DNA of 64,000 nt from Margaritifera margaritifera (taxonomy: Eukaryota > Mollusca > Bivalvia > Unionida > Margaritiferidae): assembly GCA_029931535.1 (NCBI GenBank), contig JAQPZY010001675.1:2694001-2758000 (forward strand), given 5' to 3'. The position numbers were made by a program, and so were the translations under genes. Each line of letters opens with the position of its first letter. Within the stretch, counting starts at the first letter, position 1. Shown piece by piece: positions 11,931-24,265 of this stretch. Under the pieces are notes generated by a model. That model worked only from the letters and a program-made list of their open reading frames with translations, ran no database searches and was not told the origin of the DNA.

Positions 11931-12488
11931 CTTTAAATGCCTTTTTCTCAAACACCTGTCAACAAAATTTTACCAAATTTGACAAAGCATCCTGGCATGC
12001 ATAGATTACTTTCAAGTTTATACAAGTGTGGAAGATTTGCCATTAAAAATGGCCACTTTTACTAAACATAGAAAAACATTTAAATGACTTCTTATCAACG
12101 ACTACTCCGTAGAATTTGATCAAAATTGACATAAAGGCATCCTGGCATGAAGGGCTTTCAGTTTTGTACAAAAAATGTAACCCACTTTCAAGTATGGCCA
12201 GTGTTACTTAAAATAGGTAAAACTTTAAAAGAGTTCTTATCAAAAACTAATCAACAGAATTTGACCAAATTGGACAGAAAGCTTCCTGGCATAGAGGCCT
12301 TTCAAATGTTTAGAAGGGATGATGATTCGGTGTCACATATGGTCACCATTACTAGAAAAAAAATTTTTTAAACTATGAATGATTTCTTTTCAAAAGCTGC
12401 TCAACACAGTTTGAGCAAATTTGACAGAAAGCATCCTGGCATGAAGTGCTTTCAATCTGTACAAAAGATGCCAATCTGACATCAAATA
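11931..12488. repeat. ~140-bp tandem array, left part
   Basis: Diverged units marked by GACAGAAAGCATCCTGGCAT, TTTCAATTTTGTACAAATGA and CCATCAAATATGGCCA..GTTACTAAAAATAG. The array is cut by the insertion at 12489-15423 and resumes in register at 15424. Confidence 0.88.
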
Positions 12489-13400
12489 CAGTACAGCTCA
12501 CGTGATTTTTCAGAATCCCACGCATCGCGGTTGGGGTGGTGAGTGAGTGGAGAGGATTAAGAAAAACCCCTCCACCATCACTCCACGTGTCCTGATGGAG
12601 TTGTCGCAGAGAATAGCACTGCACACCACGCTTTCTCGCGGAGTCGCATCCGATCGCCACTGCTGAGTGGACGTGGTCTCGATAACATGGGCATGGTTTA
12701 CTGTTGATCACCCATGCAAGCAGAGGTTGAGAGAGAGACGGGAGGGATGGCGGCACCGATTTATCTACATCGTTATCTCTCTGGGAGCAATTTGCTAACT
12801 TTTTTATACTAAAAAAAACGTAATTCAGTTAATTATAAATATTTCCTTGTTCTAACGAAGATAATGTATGATACATAGTGCCAAATCATATTTTAGATGA
12901 TGATAACATAATGACAATGCCTCACAAACTGTATTAATACTACATTTTGCACAATGAATCTAATTTTTTTTTCTTCAATACTATGTTATCGGAATCATAT
13001 CCTTATTTCTTTTTCAGTACACGCAATACAAAATTTTAATGATCATATGAAAGTCAGTGATATTGTACTACCTGCAATGAAAAGAACGATAAACATCGAA
13101 CAAATTAATAACAAAGCTGCAGTCATACCTGACTGAAGTGAAACAAAATCGCACAAGTTCCGACGGTTACTCCATGCATGAGTACTCATTCATGCGCTAA
13201 CTGTTAACCTAAAAGTACAACAGCAGCGCTTCTGCGGGTTTGTTTTCTTTGCCATTGATTTGACAAACTTGCGCATCAGATGAAATTAATGTTTAACTTT
13301 TTCTTTTCTGTTCATTTTCCTATTGCATAATATGCATAATACAGAAAAATAAGATGAATAATTTTAGATCATTAACTCTTCTTAGTAAAGTTCCCTTCCC

Positions 13401-13440
<40 letters not shown>

Positions 13441-15423
13441 ATATGGAATCCAAAGCATTACTGCGCAAGTCATTGTAATCTATTACTATTAAAACCCTTT
13501 TTTTTTTTTTTGTCCATGCTTCAGTAAGAGTTTAAGTATTCCATGATTGGCTAGCTTTCTTCAATTAGCGGCCACCTCATTCACACTGAGCCAAAAAGAT
13601 GTTCCTGCCATTAAAGTTTTTCGTGATTCTGCTTATGTTTTGAAGAGTTTTTCACTAATGCGAGTTTCAAAAATAAAATGCTTATTGATGTTAACCAAAA
13701 TTTTTCTTTTTCGCTGCTTGACATGTCGACATTTTTAGTCAATCGTCAGAATTAAAATATTAAAATCTGACTGATTATAAATCTCAACGTACACAAACTG
13801 AAATTTGGAAACGTTCAGTAGTGGTAAAAAAGTAATAACATGCTAGAAATTAGAGCGTTATGGAGCAAAAAAGAAAGAAATTTTCCCACCACTGCACAGG
13901 AACTCCCGAGCACGTGCTCTAATGTTGTGTGTGTGTTCATGGGCATCCGCAGGAATTTTCTGGGGGGGTGGGGAGCCGAAGTAAAAGGGATGAATTTATT
14001 ATTTTTTAAAAATCGAGGCGGGGATGAGGCAAGATGCACGCCCCCCCCCCCCCCCCGCCCCCCCCCCCCCCCCCCCCCCCCCGCAGACACCTAAGTGTGT
14101 GTGTGAGTTGCACATTTTATCCACTGGGCCACAGTAACTCGAGCTCTCTAGCTGTAAAGCAATAGAAAAATGAGCAAATAATAGGATACACGTGGAGACA
14201 ATATATCCATGCAAAATGCTCTAAACTTGTTGGAAATTAAAATCTCTGAACATCTCAGATTTTAGAATTGTCCATATTATTTTTCATTTCGGTAATAAGC
14301 CGAGTTCAGATTAATTACTAACAATTATCAAACTTCCGTTGTTAATGGCGGGACCATAATTGCGGCTGTAAAGTACAACGCACTAAGTCAGATGGCTTCG
14401 TGTGATAAAAACACACTGTTCCCAAGCTGAAACTTACATCATCCTTTGATGCAAACCCTTGTTAATATTTTACAACAGTGTTCACAATGGTCACTGCCTT
14501 GATTTCTGTAGAACATCCGTTGAAGTCAAGTCTTTATTAGAGAGAGACAATTGAATTTTCCGGGGGGGGGGTAAATGCATGAAAACAATTGTCTTTCTCT
14601 GATTTTTGTATTGGACGTTAATCTGTTTTATATTTCACTTAAAATAAATAAATATTGTGATTAAAGAACAAAAAACATCCCGGTCAAAAGACAGAAAAAA
14701 ACAACATATAAACCCGATATATTAAATGCTCAGTTCCTTACAGTACACATGCAGTCATAATATTCAGCCTCGTGACTCTGCTATTACTGCTTAAAGACTA
14801 AGCACACGGTTTGCATTTCAGTGTAAATTCAGTGTTTTAGGTTGGGGGGGGGGGGGGGTAAGCAGAAGTGGATGCCAATTTGGATTTTAATTGTCCATAT
14901 CTCAGAGAATTACTTTCCTTTGGAACAAAATGATAAATTTATTCTGCTTGAGAAGCTCAGCAATGTGTGCTTCTCGTCAAGTCAGTGCATAAGTTTGTTC
15001 ATATTTCTTTGAAATAAATTAAAATCATAAACTTATTGCAAAAGAAGTCAATCAACCTTTTATAAACAGTAATGTGTACTGAATATACAAGCCTTTTGAA
15101 ATTATTTTTTTATTGTCCAAATATGGTCGAAATAAAGACGACTGATTCTTCAAATGGTATCCGGTTGTAAATCACTCTTGACGTCTCAGTCTTTCCATAG
15201 GTGGTCTTCATTCATTGGCTGTTCGGATGTCAATCAGTAATGTCGACTAGCCCCTCCACGGTGGAGTTTACATCGGCGTGCCTGCCGAAACGCAATGGTG
15301 ATTTGTAGGTATTTATGCCAATTTATGTCTCCACCGCGGAGTGTTATCGTGGAGCTAGAGTGGAGGGGATTAAGTCCCCCACCGCGATGTGTGGGGTTCC
15401 AAAAAATCACGTGAGCTGTACTG
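12489..15423. mobile_element. Tc1/mariner-type DNA element, non-autonomous, 2935 bp
   Basis: Terminal inverted repeats of about 48 bp, both starting CAGTACAGCTCACGTGATTT (first 22 bp identical), flanked by TA on both sides (12487-12488 and 15424-15425). Removing the element and one TA rebuilds a normal unit of the surrounding 140-bp array (CATCAAATATGTCTGCTGTT against the unit CATCAAATATGGCCACTGTT), so both borders are certain. Subterminal regions are GC-richer with CTCCACCxCGG motifs. The inside holds (TC)n at 13396-13434, poly-C at 14041-14082 and G runs. No transposase-like frame is present, so it needs a transposase from elsewhere. TA target and CAGT ends fit the Tc1/mariner superfamily. 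Confidence 0.9.
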
Positions 15424-16700
15424 TATGTCTGCTGTTACTAAAAATAGAAACACCTTAAAATGTCTTATTCTAAAAAATATTGCCAACAGAATTGACCAAA
15501 ATTGACTGAAAGATTCTTGGTATAGAGGGCTTTCAATTTTGTACATATGTAGCTGCTCCACTATCAAATATGGCCACCATTACTAAAAATAATGCTGATT
15601 TGTAATCAAATATGGTTACCATTACTAAAAATAGAAAAACAGTTTGCCAAAATTTGACACAAAGCATCCTGGCAGATGCCGATCTGCCATCAGACATTGC
15701 TGCTGTTACTAAAACAAGAAAATTTTTACAATGATTTCTCAAAACTTGTCAACAGAATTTGTACAAATTTGTCACAAAGCATCATGGCAACGAGAGCTTT
15801 TCAATTTATACAAGTGATGCTGATTTCCCATCAAATGTGGCCAACATTACAAAAAATAGAAAAACCTTTAAATGACTTCTTCAACAAATGATGCAAATCC
15901 ACCATCAAATATAGCTACTGTTACTAAAAATAGAAAGCCTTAAAATGACTTCTGGTCAAAAACCACACAACAGAATGAGACCAAATTTGCCAGAAAGCAT
16001 CCTGGTATAGAGTGCTTTCAAATTTATTGAAAAGTAGCCAGTCTGCAAATATGTTCATCATTACTGGAAAAACCTTGAAATGACATCTCAAAAACTGCTC
16101 AGCAGAATTTGACCTAATTTGGCAGAAAGCTACCAGGCATAGAGACCTTTCAATTTTCCACAGATGATGCTGAATTTAACTTTATCTCAACAAAAACTGG
16201 TAAACAGAATTTGATAAAATTTGACTGTAAGTACCCTGGCATTAAGAGCTGATAATTTTATATAAATGATAATGTTCTGCCATTTGATATGGCCACTGTT
16301 ATAAAAAATAGAAAAGAATTCAGTTACTTCTTCTGAAAAACCACTCAACAGAATTAGACCAAATTTGTCAGAAAACATCTTAGCTTGAAGATCCTTGACT
16401 TTTCTACAAATGATGCTGATACGCTGTCAAATATGGCCATTGTTTAAAAAAAAAAAAAAAAAAACGGTTATGCAACTTTATCTCAAACAACCACTCAACA
16501 GAATAAGACCAACTTTGAGAGAAAGCATCCTGGCCTAGAGGTCTTTCAGTACTATTGGACAATTAATGCTGATGTGGCTTCAGATATGGATGAAGATTTT
16601 AACATCTAGAGATACTTTGAAACATTAGTATTCCCAACATATGTCAGTCAACTGCTATTGAAGTAATGTCTACAGAAAGCATCATACTCACCTGGATAGC
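15424..16700. repeat. ~140-bp tandem array, right part
   Basis: About eight diverged units with the same phrases as 11931-12488 (AACAGAATTTGACCAAATTT, GAAAGCATCCTGGCAT, GGCCACTGTTACTAAAAATA). It is absent from the opposite arm, where 61.5 kb passes almost directly to sequence matching 16.85 kb with only a different minisatellite between. Confidence 0.88.
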
Positions 16701-18388
16701 TTGGCCAACTGATAAAATTAGGCAGATGTCATCCAGATGAGTGATTCCTGGTCCACTTAGGCCTCTTGTTTCAAGGCACTTATCCCTTGGACAAGTGACT
16801 TTTAAAACTGGCACAAAAGTCCTGTACCATATGGTTTGTCAAACAAAATGCATATTCAAAGTCTCAAAAGTCATTAACTTTGATAAATGCTCATGGACAA
16901 GTTAACTCTTATGCAAAACATATGCATGGCATCAGGTTTGAAAAACAATAGGATTTGAAAAATGTGAACAAAACTTCTTTTAATTTTATGACTCTAAATC
17001 AGTATATTTTGGAAGAAAAAATGTATAAATTGTTTCAGAGCTTGACAAGTACTTCTCAAGTAAAAGCCAGTTGTCCATGTAACAAATATTGTCAAGTATG
17101 AAAAGTGAATCTTGTGTTAGAGTGACAAATTTAAATACTTATTAGACTTTGGATTATTTTGGGTATTGTAGATATAGTCCTGTTATAGAAGCATCTAACT
17201 ATTACTGATGTATACAAAAGCAATGTAAATGATGCTAAATTTGGATTAATAGAAATCCTAGGTTTTCCATGTTAGTGTCAGGTTCCTTAATTTTCCAGGC
17301 TTAGAGCATACACTGTAAAAACCTAGATAATAAACACATGTGAAAATAAACATATACACAAATTCAGCACACAGAGACTTTCCATTTTTTAAGTAGCAAA
17401 AATAAGCTCATACAAGTGTGCAAAAGAAAAAAGCTTATTAATAAAGACTCACTTTCCTCTTCTGACACAAATTTGATTCCTAATTAGGTAATTAGCTCTA
17501 CAATTTATACATTTGTATCCCATTATTACTATCAGTCCTTTCTTGAATAAGTTTTCTTCATGTACTATTCTTTTAATTTGCTTGCTATTATTAAAATTGC
17601 AACTTTTGAAATATTTGTATTGGAATCAATGTCACTGTTGATAAGTGCATAAAAAAAATAAAAACATATGACCTTTACTAATTTAAAAAATATGTGTATT
17701 CCCTTATTATTTAGATTTTACATTATGTTAGTCAGTGGAGAGATTTTGCTTTCACACCCTTGTTACTATGAGAAAAATTTCAAAATCACACTGTCCCAAT
17801 AATAATAATAATAACAATTTATTTTCAGTTGGTATAACTCATTTAGCTACAATTTTAGCTAATGAAGCCCTCTGAGGAATACAACATTCTATACATGTAA
17901 ACAGTACTTATTTAAAAAAAGGAAAGAATGAAAGTAGTAGTTATGGGTTAATATGACACAAATATTTAACTTAAAACTTGCAATGTATATACATGTACAG
18001 CATTACAACATGTTTGTAACTGATTTATACATACACATAAGAACAAAGGAGAAACTGCTGGAATATTTGGTGAGAGATATGTTTAGGTAGTTAAAACATC
18101 CTGATTTGACTAGATTGTCAGCCTGCTTTAGTTCAAGTAGTAGCTAATTCCATTCAGAAGATCCTGAATCTGTAAATGTATTTTTCAATTCATTAGTTCT
18201 TGGTTTTGGTAGTTTTAAACACAGGTTTGATGCTGATCTTAAAATAGAGAAAGAATTGCTGGTTTAGACAAGCATATCATTCAGGTAAAGAGGTGTTCAA
18301 TTATGAAGGTTTTATAGATCATCGATTGACATTTAATAAAACCTGATCATTGAGAATAAAATCTGAGTTCTTTTATTCTTTTCTGCAG
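16701..18388 (+). other. Intron B-C, conserved part
   Basis: Matches the reverse complement of about 59.73-60.72 kb throughout. Similarity peaks at 17243-17564. A short (TAA)n tract lies at about 17800. No exon seen before the acceptor TTCTTTTCTGCAG at 18388. Confidence 0.75.
17243..17564 (+). other. Highly conserved intronic block, shared with 60020-60338
   Basis: The two arms agree at about 98% here, with only about four substitutions and a few 1-2-base indels in 322 bp; the 115 bp from 17450 to 17564 has two mismatches. Flanking intron is about 75-90% and exons C, D and E are 87%, 85% and 91%. No long frame crosses it. It may be a regulatory element, an unannotated RNA, or a gene-conversion tract. 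Confidence 0.8.
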
Positions 18389-18472
18389 GAGATCGAAATT
18401 TCAAATGCAGAGAACGAGTATATAGTTGATTTAAAACCGTATCTGCTTCCAAACCCCTACACTGTAGAACCG
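18389..18472 (+). CDS. CLCN7: CLC-7-type exchanger, copy 1, exon C (start of CBS2)
   Basis: A 28-codon exon between CTTTTCTGCAG and GTAAGTTT, phase 0 on both sides. It begins EIEISNAENEY and continues IVDLKPYLLPNPYTVEP, the counterpart of the ClC-7 segment with a DLSEFMNPSPYTV motif that opens the second CBS domain. CBS domains sit on the cytosolic side and regulate CLC gating. The minus-strand copy at 59637-59720 has 22 of 28 residues identical, with the changes concentrated in the first third. Confidence 0.93.
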
Positions 18473-18505
18473 GTAAGTTTTTGTCTGACTCGTTTGGGAA
18501 GAAAC

Positions 18506-18813
18506 AAAAATTCCATAAAAAAGTATAAAGTATTACAATATTTGCTTATAGTGTTTAAAAATTCCATAAAAAAGTATACAGTATTACAATATTTGCTTAT
18601 AATGTTTAAAAATTCCATAAAAAAGTATACAGTATTACAATATTTGCTTATAGAGTTTAAAAATTCCATAAAAAATTATACAGTATTACAATATTTGCTT
18701 ATAATGTTTAAAAATTCCATAAAAAAGTATACAGTATTACAATATTTGCTTATAGTGTTTAAAAATTCCATAAAAAAAGTATACAGTATTACAATATTTG
18801 CTTATAGTGTTTA
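18506..18813 (+). repeat. 51-bp minisatellite next to exon C, six copies
   Basis: Six copies of AAAAATTCCATAAAAAAGTA, TACAGTATTACAATATTTGC, TTATAGTGTTT, beginning 33 bp after the exon C donor. The opposite arm has exactly one copy at the same place (about 59550-59612), so the expansion is specific to arm 1. At 17 codons per unit it keeps a frame open through the intron, giving a spurious 154-residue reading. Confidence 0.96.
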
Positions 18814-20230
18814 AGATGTATTGGTTGCAGCTGTTAGGTTTGCAGTCATGGAAAATGATTAATTAAGATTTTCCGGCCTACAAGTCAATACTTTTTAACC
18901 TGGAAATCTGGGCTTTGTCTTATACTCTGAATGGACTTATATATGGATTATGTCATTGAAATTGCTTTAAGTACCAGTAATATGGTGATTTTTAGATGTA
19001 ATCGGCAAAATCAAAAATGGGTCACATAGCTGTACCAATTATTGTTCAGTTACCATGTCAATAAACAGTTATAAACTCTTATGACCACTTTTATATTATA
19101 ATTTTTATAATTATTTTGTATGCATTTTTATGTACTTGTATTTTCTGATTTCTCCAACATAAAATAAAAGAAAACAATTAAAGAGTTCACAATTCACAGG
19201 CCACGTAGTACTTACGGTCTATACTCTATGGTGTACTGTACTTATGCAAAGCATATAATTTGTTCGTGAAAAAAAAAAAAATATGAACAAATTTTGCTTT
19301 ATTCATCTTTTTTTTTTATCATACCTCATTCTTCCTGATCACATTCTAGCCATTGGTCCATTGATGTTTGATTTACCAGTATTTTATTTGATGCACTCAA
19401 GTGATTACTGGTATATCTTTCTTTTTTCATTGATTTCCCTATGGATAGCCTCATTTCCCTATTGATAGCCTCACTAATTTGATCATGTCTGTCAAATCTT
19501 GCCCTCAAACAGGTGTTTACTGGAATAACATTGCCAAAGCTCTAGGCATATTTAATTAGCATGTAAATAACATTGCATAGCCATGTGGTTCTTGTGACAA
19601 TGGATTTAATAATTAAACAAGAATTAACTGTTTATTCAGAGGTGTCAATTGATAATGGATTATAGCAATGCCCTTGTACATGAGGAAGATCACAATCATC
19701 AGGTAAATGAACAATACAGATTACAATGACCCTGAAACTCTCTCTCTCTCTCTCCAAAATTAAACAGGGAATATGTATGTTAGCATTAGTGACTGCAATT
19801 TCCCAATTAATCTGAAATAGCATACAGTGATCCCATTAATATTCATGAAACCGGAAGTTACTAGCAAAAAAGATGAAGCCAACGTGTTTATCTGGCTTTG
19901 TTTTATGCTCCACAACAACTTATATATGGATGAATGATGGAAAATGTACAAAATTAGCGAATTCGACTTATACACCACATCGACTTATAGACCAGAAAAT
20001 GCTAAGATTTGGAGTAATGTGAACATTTTGCAGCAATTATATTTATAACATCAGTTCATAAACAAACATTTGATTGCTAGATTTTGGATGTTGCTTATTG
20101 AAGTAATTGTAATTGTAGTAGTAGTTGTAGTAATTGTTGTTGTTATTTTGACGTGACAGTAATAAATTTCAAAATAAACTATAGTCTGGATCCAACCCAT
20201 CCCGAATCATACCCCACCTTTGATCTACCA
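18814..20230 (+). other. Intron C-D, first part
   Basis: AT-rich, with a (TC)n tract at about 19739-19754 and poly-A/poly-T runs. The first portion (TTAAGATGTATTGGTTGCAG..) matches the opposite arm at 59510-59550. No exon seen. Confidence 0.6.
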
Positions 20231-20441
20231 TATATACTCATGTATAATCCGATACCAACTACAAACTGCATGGACCCAAATCTGCCGGCGCATTATGTGC
20301 CGGCAGATCTGGGTTGATGCAGTTTGTAGGGACTAATCAGTAGAAAAAACAACATAGACCCTAATCTGCTGGCACATTCTGTGACAGTAGATACGGATCT
20401 ATGTTGTTTGCATTTGGAATCGGCTTATACGCGAGTATATA
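20231..20441. mobile_element. Double-hairpin MITE, copy 1
   Basis: Outer inverted ends TATATACTCATGTATAA and TTATACGCGAGTATATA enclose two consecutive hairpins. Stem 1 pairs AACTGCATGGACCCAAATCT with AGATCTGGGTTGATGCAGTT around a GCGCATTATGTGC loop. Stem 2 pairs AACATAGACCCTAATCTGC with a GGATCTATGTTGTT arm. Related copies lie at 28961, 31421 and 46931. No coding capacity. Confidence 0.85.
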
Positions 20442-20961
20442 CAGTATATTGAGGTCTATAAAAAGGTCTTAAATACCTGGGTTCCTTAACTGTAAGTCTG
20501 GTAAACAATTTGCAGAAAGCCTGAGAATTTCAGAGAAAAAAATTTGAACCCAAGACAAAAATGTAGATAAGTCAGAAAAATGAATATGAAATATTGATTT
20601 TCTCAGCACTTTCTTATAGAGAATTGTTTACACAAATGGTAAATTCAGACCTTCCCCCTAATGGCTTGAGAGCTGAGAAGGAAGATGTTAAACAATTCTT
20701 TTCGCTCTTTTTCTAGCATTTCTTTTTTTTTTTTATCTATCTTTGATTCTATCTTTCCATCCATTCTGTTTGTGTCAAATTTAGTTCTAAGGGTCATGCA
20801 TCTTTTAATGTGAATGCGCTGTTGGAGAGCAAAAATTAAACAACTCTTGTGCACAAAAAGTAGGTTACAATTGTCTGATTTTGACAGATTTGTAGTGGCT
20901 GGCTGACTTTTAATTTTCCATGAACATGTTTTATGTTAAGGAATCACTTCATATTTTTCAG
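20442..20961 (+). other. Intron C-D, last part
   Basis: AT-rich, with a weak branch/acceptor region TATTTTTCAG before exon D. No other feature. Confidence 0.55.
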
Positions 20962-21042
20962 ACATTTTCTTTACCAAGATTATTCAAACTATTCAGAGGG
21001 CTTGGATTGAGGCACTTAATAGTTGTCAATGACAACCATCAG
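20962..21042 (+). CDS. CLCN7: CLC-7-type exchanger, copy 1, exon D (CBS2 core)
   Basis: A 27-codon exon between ATTTTTCAG and GTATGTAT, phase 0. It starts TFSLPRLFKLFRGLGL and runs into RHLIVVNDNHQ, almost the same as the ClC-7 CBS2 helix-strand [20 protein letters not shown]. The LGLRHLxVV core is the diagnostic part and separates this from plasma-membrane CLCs. The minus-strand copy at 57793-57873 differs at three residues (T/K, K/R, I/V), all mild, and at 12 of 81 bases. Confidence 0.95.
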
Positions 21043-21194
21043 GTATGTATTTCGAAATTACACATTCTCCAATCAAATAAACGAAAGATGCTTATGCTAA
21101 TAGGATCTCAGTTTTTTTTTAAAGCTTTCATTCTTGCATGAAAATTTGTTTTTGTACTACCAAAGTTCATTTTTGTGCCACTATTCTGTCCTAT
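21043..21194 (+). other. Intron D-E, donor-proximal part
   Basis: Ordinary AT-rich intron. Confidence 0.5.
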
Positions 21195-21830
21195 TCATAC
21201 AGCCCACTCTACAATTTCATACTTTGCACAGGGTTTGATTTTGAAAGAAAAAGAATTTCACAGATTTTCCTCACTGGTAATCCTGGTTATTTAAAAATGA
21301 CCTTGTACATCTAGATACTGTTAAAAACAAATTTTTAATTCATTTGGTGTATGGATTGCTGGGTCTAATTTGGGTTGGAGAGTATACAGCTTGACCTTAC
21401 TTCAGATCTGCATTGCAAGAAGAATTGCTAGCTCCGATTGGTTATTTTAACTTCCTGGACTTCAGAGGTAAATTGGAGAAAAAAAATAGATATATTTTGG
21501 GGGGATTTTAAAAATCTTTTTTTAATTCATTTATTGCACTTTCAGAAGCTAGTATTATGTACTGTGGAAAAATTAATTTTCCCTATTTGAATAACTGCTA
21601 AAGTTAGTGTACTTTGGACTAGTTCAAGCTCATTTCTCAAGTACATGAAAGCAGCCATTTCAATCAGCTGTTTGCTTTAGACAGCGCGTTGTTTCCCTAA
21701 TACTACATATAAAGAAATTTCAGTCACTGTACATGAAAGTAGCATAGAGGTATGCCAATATTCTCTCCACTGTGCTTGTTGCAAATGTACACAACTACAC
21801 CTTATACCTGTCCTGCTTTCAGAAGTGCAT
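21195..21830 (+). repeat. Direct duplication, first copy (~600 bp)
   Basis: Matches 22570-23160 in the same orientation, for example ACAGGGTTTGAT, TTTTCCTCACTGGT, GTGTACTTTGGACTAGTTCA, and TTCAGTCAC.GTACATGAAAG. Identity is roughly 75-85%. Together with the 760-bp segment between, this makes an intronic segmental duplication. Confidence 0.82.
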
Positions 21831-22569
21831 ATTAACTGTTGAGCGGAAACATAAGAACCAAACAGGTGTTATTATTGTGTGATTTAATTTGGTTGTATAG
21901 CTGATAAATTTAAGTCGCATGCATCTAAGCAGTCCTTTTGAATAGTTATCATGCATTTCTTCCACTGGACAGTATTCATTCGTACCAAAGTTGCACACAA
22001 GCCTCCCCCATCCCCACCTTTCATATGATGAAAAGTGAGCAATTTTGAAAATGCATATTGTATTTTCTCAATATAGCAACTAATGTTATGCTAAAAGACA
22101 GGAACATGAAACTTACCACAATTATTCCTGAGACATCACTGATAAATTTTACAGTTTGAACAGGGATAGAATGGACCAGGTTTACAGAAGTCAGAGGGTA
22201 CAAAGTTTGCTAATTCGTCTAACACCAGTATATAGAAGCATGGAAATCTGCTTTGTCATCATTTTTTCCTTAATTTTATTTCAAATGAATGAAAAGAAAT
22301 ATTTTTGCTATATTTTTCTTTCACTTGATCCAACAGTTTTAAATTTAAGTTGATTTTACTTCTGTGTTCTAAGACTTTTAATTTCCCTATAATTAAGGAC
22401 ATTTCACACACAATACTGCCACATGGCATATTGTATCAGCATAAGCAAGATAGGCATAATTAGCATATTTTCATACATAGCATCAATATTAATGTACCAT
22501 TTTATTGAGAAAATCATACATGATGATATGAAACAGAGAAAAGCAATGGCAGAAATGTTCATATTTGGC
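21831..22569 (+). other. Intron D-E between the direct repeats
   Basis: AT-rich; short frames only. Nothing recognised. Confidence 0.5.
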
Positions 22570-23160
22570 TTAAGGTTCCGCTCTACAGTTTTGTACTTTG
22601 CACAGGGTTTGATATTTAATGATAAAGAATTTCCCAGGTTTTCCTCACTGGTTATCCTAGATATTTAAGAGGGACCTTGTATATATTAGGTATTGTTAAA
22701 ATAACTTTTAATTCCCTTTATTTTGATGTATGATTGATGGGTGTAATTTGTGTTATAGAGTATACAACTTGGCCTTACTTCAAATGTGCACCTTTCAAAA
22801 GACTGCTAGGTCCACTTCATCTTTTTCACTTCCTGGATTTCAGAGGTTATTTGGAAATAAACTAGCTGATTACTTTTTTTGTTTTTTTTATATTTTATAA
22901 TTCATTTAATGCATTTTAAGAATTTAGCACTGTCTACTCTGGCAAAATTCATTTTCCCTATTTTAATAACTACTAAAGTTAGTGTACTTTGGACTAGTTC
23001 ATGTTTATTTCTCAAGCACATAGGAGCAGCCATTTTGATCGGCTGCCTGCTTTAGGCAGCCCATTGTTTCCTTAATACCACATATAAGAAATTTCAGTCA
23101 CAGTACATGAAAGTAGCACAGAGGTATGCCAACATTCTCTCCAATGGATGAAGGTATGAA
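22570..23160 (+). repeat. Direct duplication, second copy
   Basis: Partner of 21195-21830. The copy ends near AGAGGTATGCCAACATTCTC, just before the 138-bp array region. Confidence 0.82.
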
Positions 23161-23389
23161 ACAAACTGGAGAAACCTTGAAAGGATTGTTTTCATAACAT
23201 ATGCAATCAACAGTAGTGGGAGAAATTTTCACAGAAAGCATCCTACTGATCAAGTTTTTGTTGCCAATCACTTTAGCAGCTGAGCAATTCCAGGCCCACT
23301 TGGGTGTCTTGTTGAATATATTCAATTATCTGTATTATAGTCTTGTCTGTTTGTGTTCATTTCTAAACCAGAAGACCTTATGTCCATCT

Positions 23390-24265
23390 TGAAAATCTGG
23401 ATGGTCTGATCAGCATGGAATTTTCACTAAAAGACTTCATATGTCTAGTTGGTCCTATATGAAAATGGTGCCAGTTTGATGTCCAATATGGCCACTATAG
23501 CAGCCATCTTGAAAATCTTATTATCACTACTTCTCCTGAATGAAAAGTAATATTGCCATGGGATTTGCACCAGAAGACTTGTGATGTCTAGTTTGTTCAA
23601 AATGAAAAGGGTGCCGCTTACACATCCAATATGGTCACCAGAGTGGCCATCTTGAAAATCTTGTTGTCACTGCTTCTGAATGGATGGTCGTATCAATGTG
23701 GGTTTTTACTAAATGACTTCTTATGATGTCTAGTTGGTCCTAAATGAAAACGGTCCTGCTCAGGCATCTGGCCTCCACAGTGGTCATCTTGAAAATCTTG
23801 TTATCACTACTCCTGAATGAATGGTCATATCAGCATGGGGTTTTCACTGAAAGATGTCTTATGATGTCTAGTTGGTCATAAATGAAAATGCTGCCAATCT
23901 GACATACAATATGGCTGCTACAGTGGCCATCTTGAAAATCTTGTTATGACTACTTCGCTTAGATGGCTGATCATATTGATATTGTGCTTTCACCAAAAGA
24001 CTTCTTACGATGTCTTGTTGGTCCTAAATGGAAGTAGTGTGAATCTGATATCCAACATGGCCAATATGGCAGACATCATAAAAATCTTTTTATTGTTACC
24101 TCTCCAAAACACAAAATATCATATCAACATGTTTCCATTAGAAGACATCTTATAACGTCTTGTTGCTCCTAAATGTTGTTTTGTTGGACCTCAATGAAAA
24201 TGATGCCAATCTGACATCCACAGCAGCAAATTTGAAAATCTTGTTATTGCTGAAGAATATCAGAG
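23390..24265 (+). repeat. ~138-bp tandem repeat, about six units
   Basis: Units are marked by GCCATCTTGAAAATCTTGTT followed by ATCACTACTTC and TTATGATGTCTAGTTGGTCC, AAATGAAAA.GGTGCC and CCAATATGGCCAC, at about 23505, 23648, 23785, 23925, 24065 and 24230. The phrase style resembles the 140-bp array at 11.9-16.7 kb but the sequences differ. Confidence 0.88.

Noticed and set aside
14041..14082. Poly-C tract with Pro/Gly-rich frames on both strands
   Set aside because: Homopolymer inside the mariner-type element; frames are artefacts.
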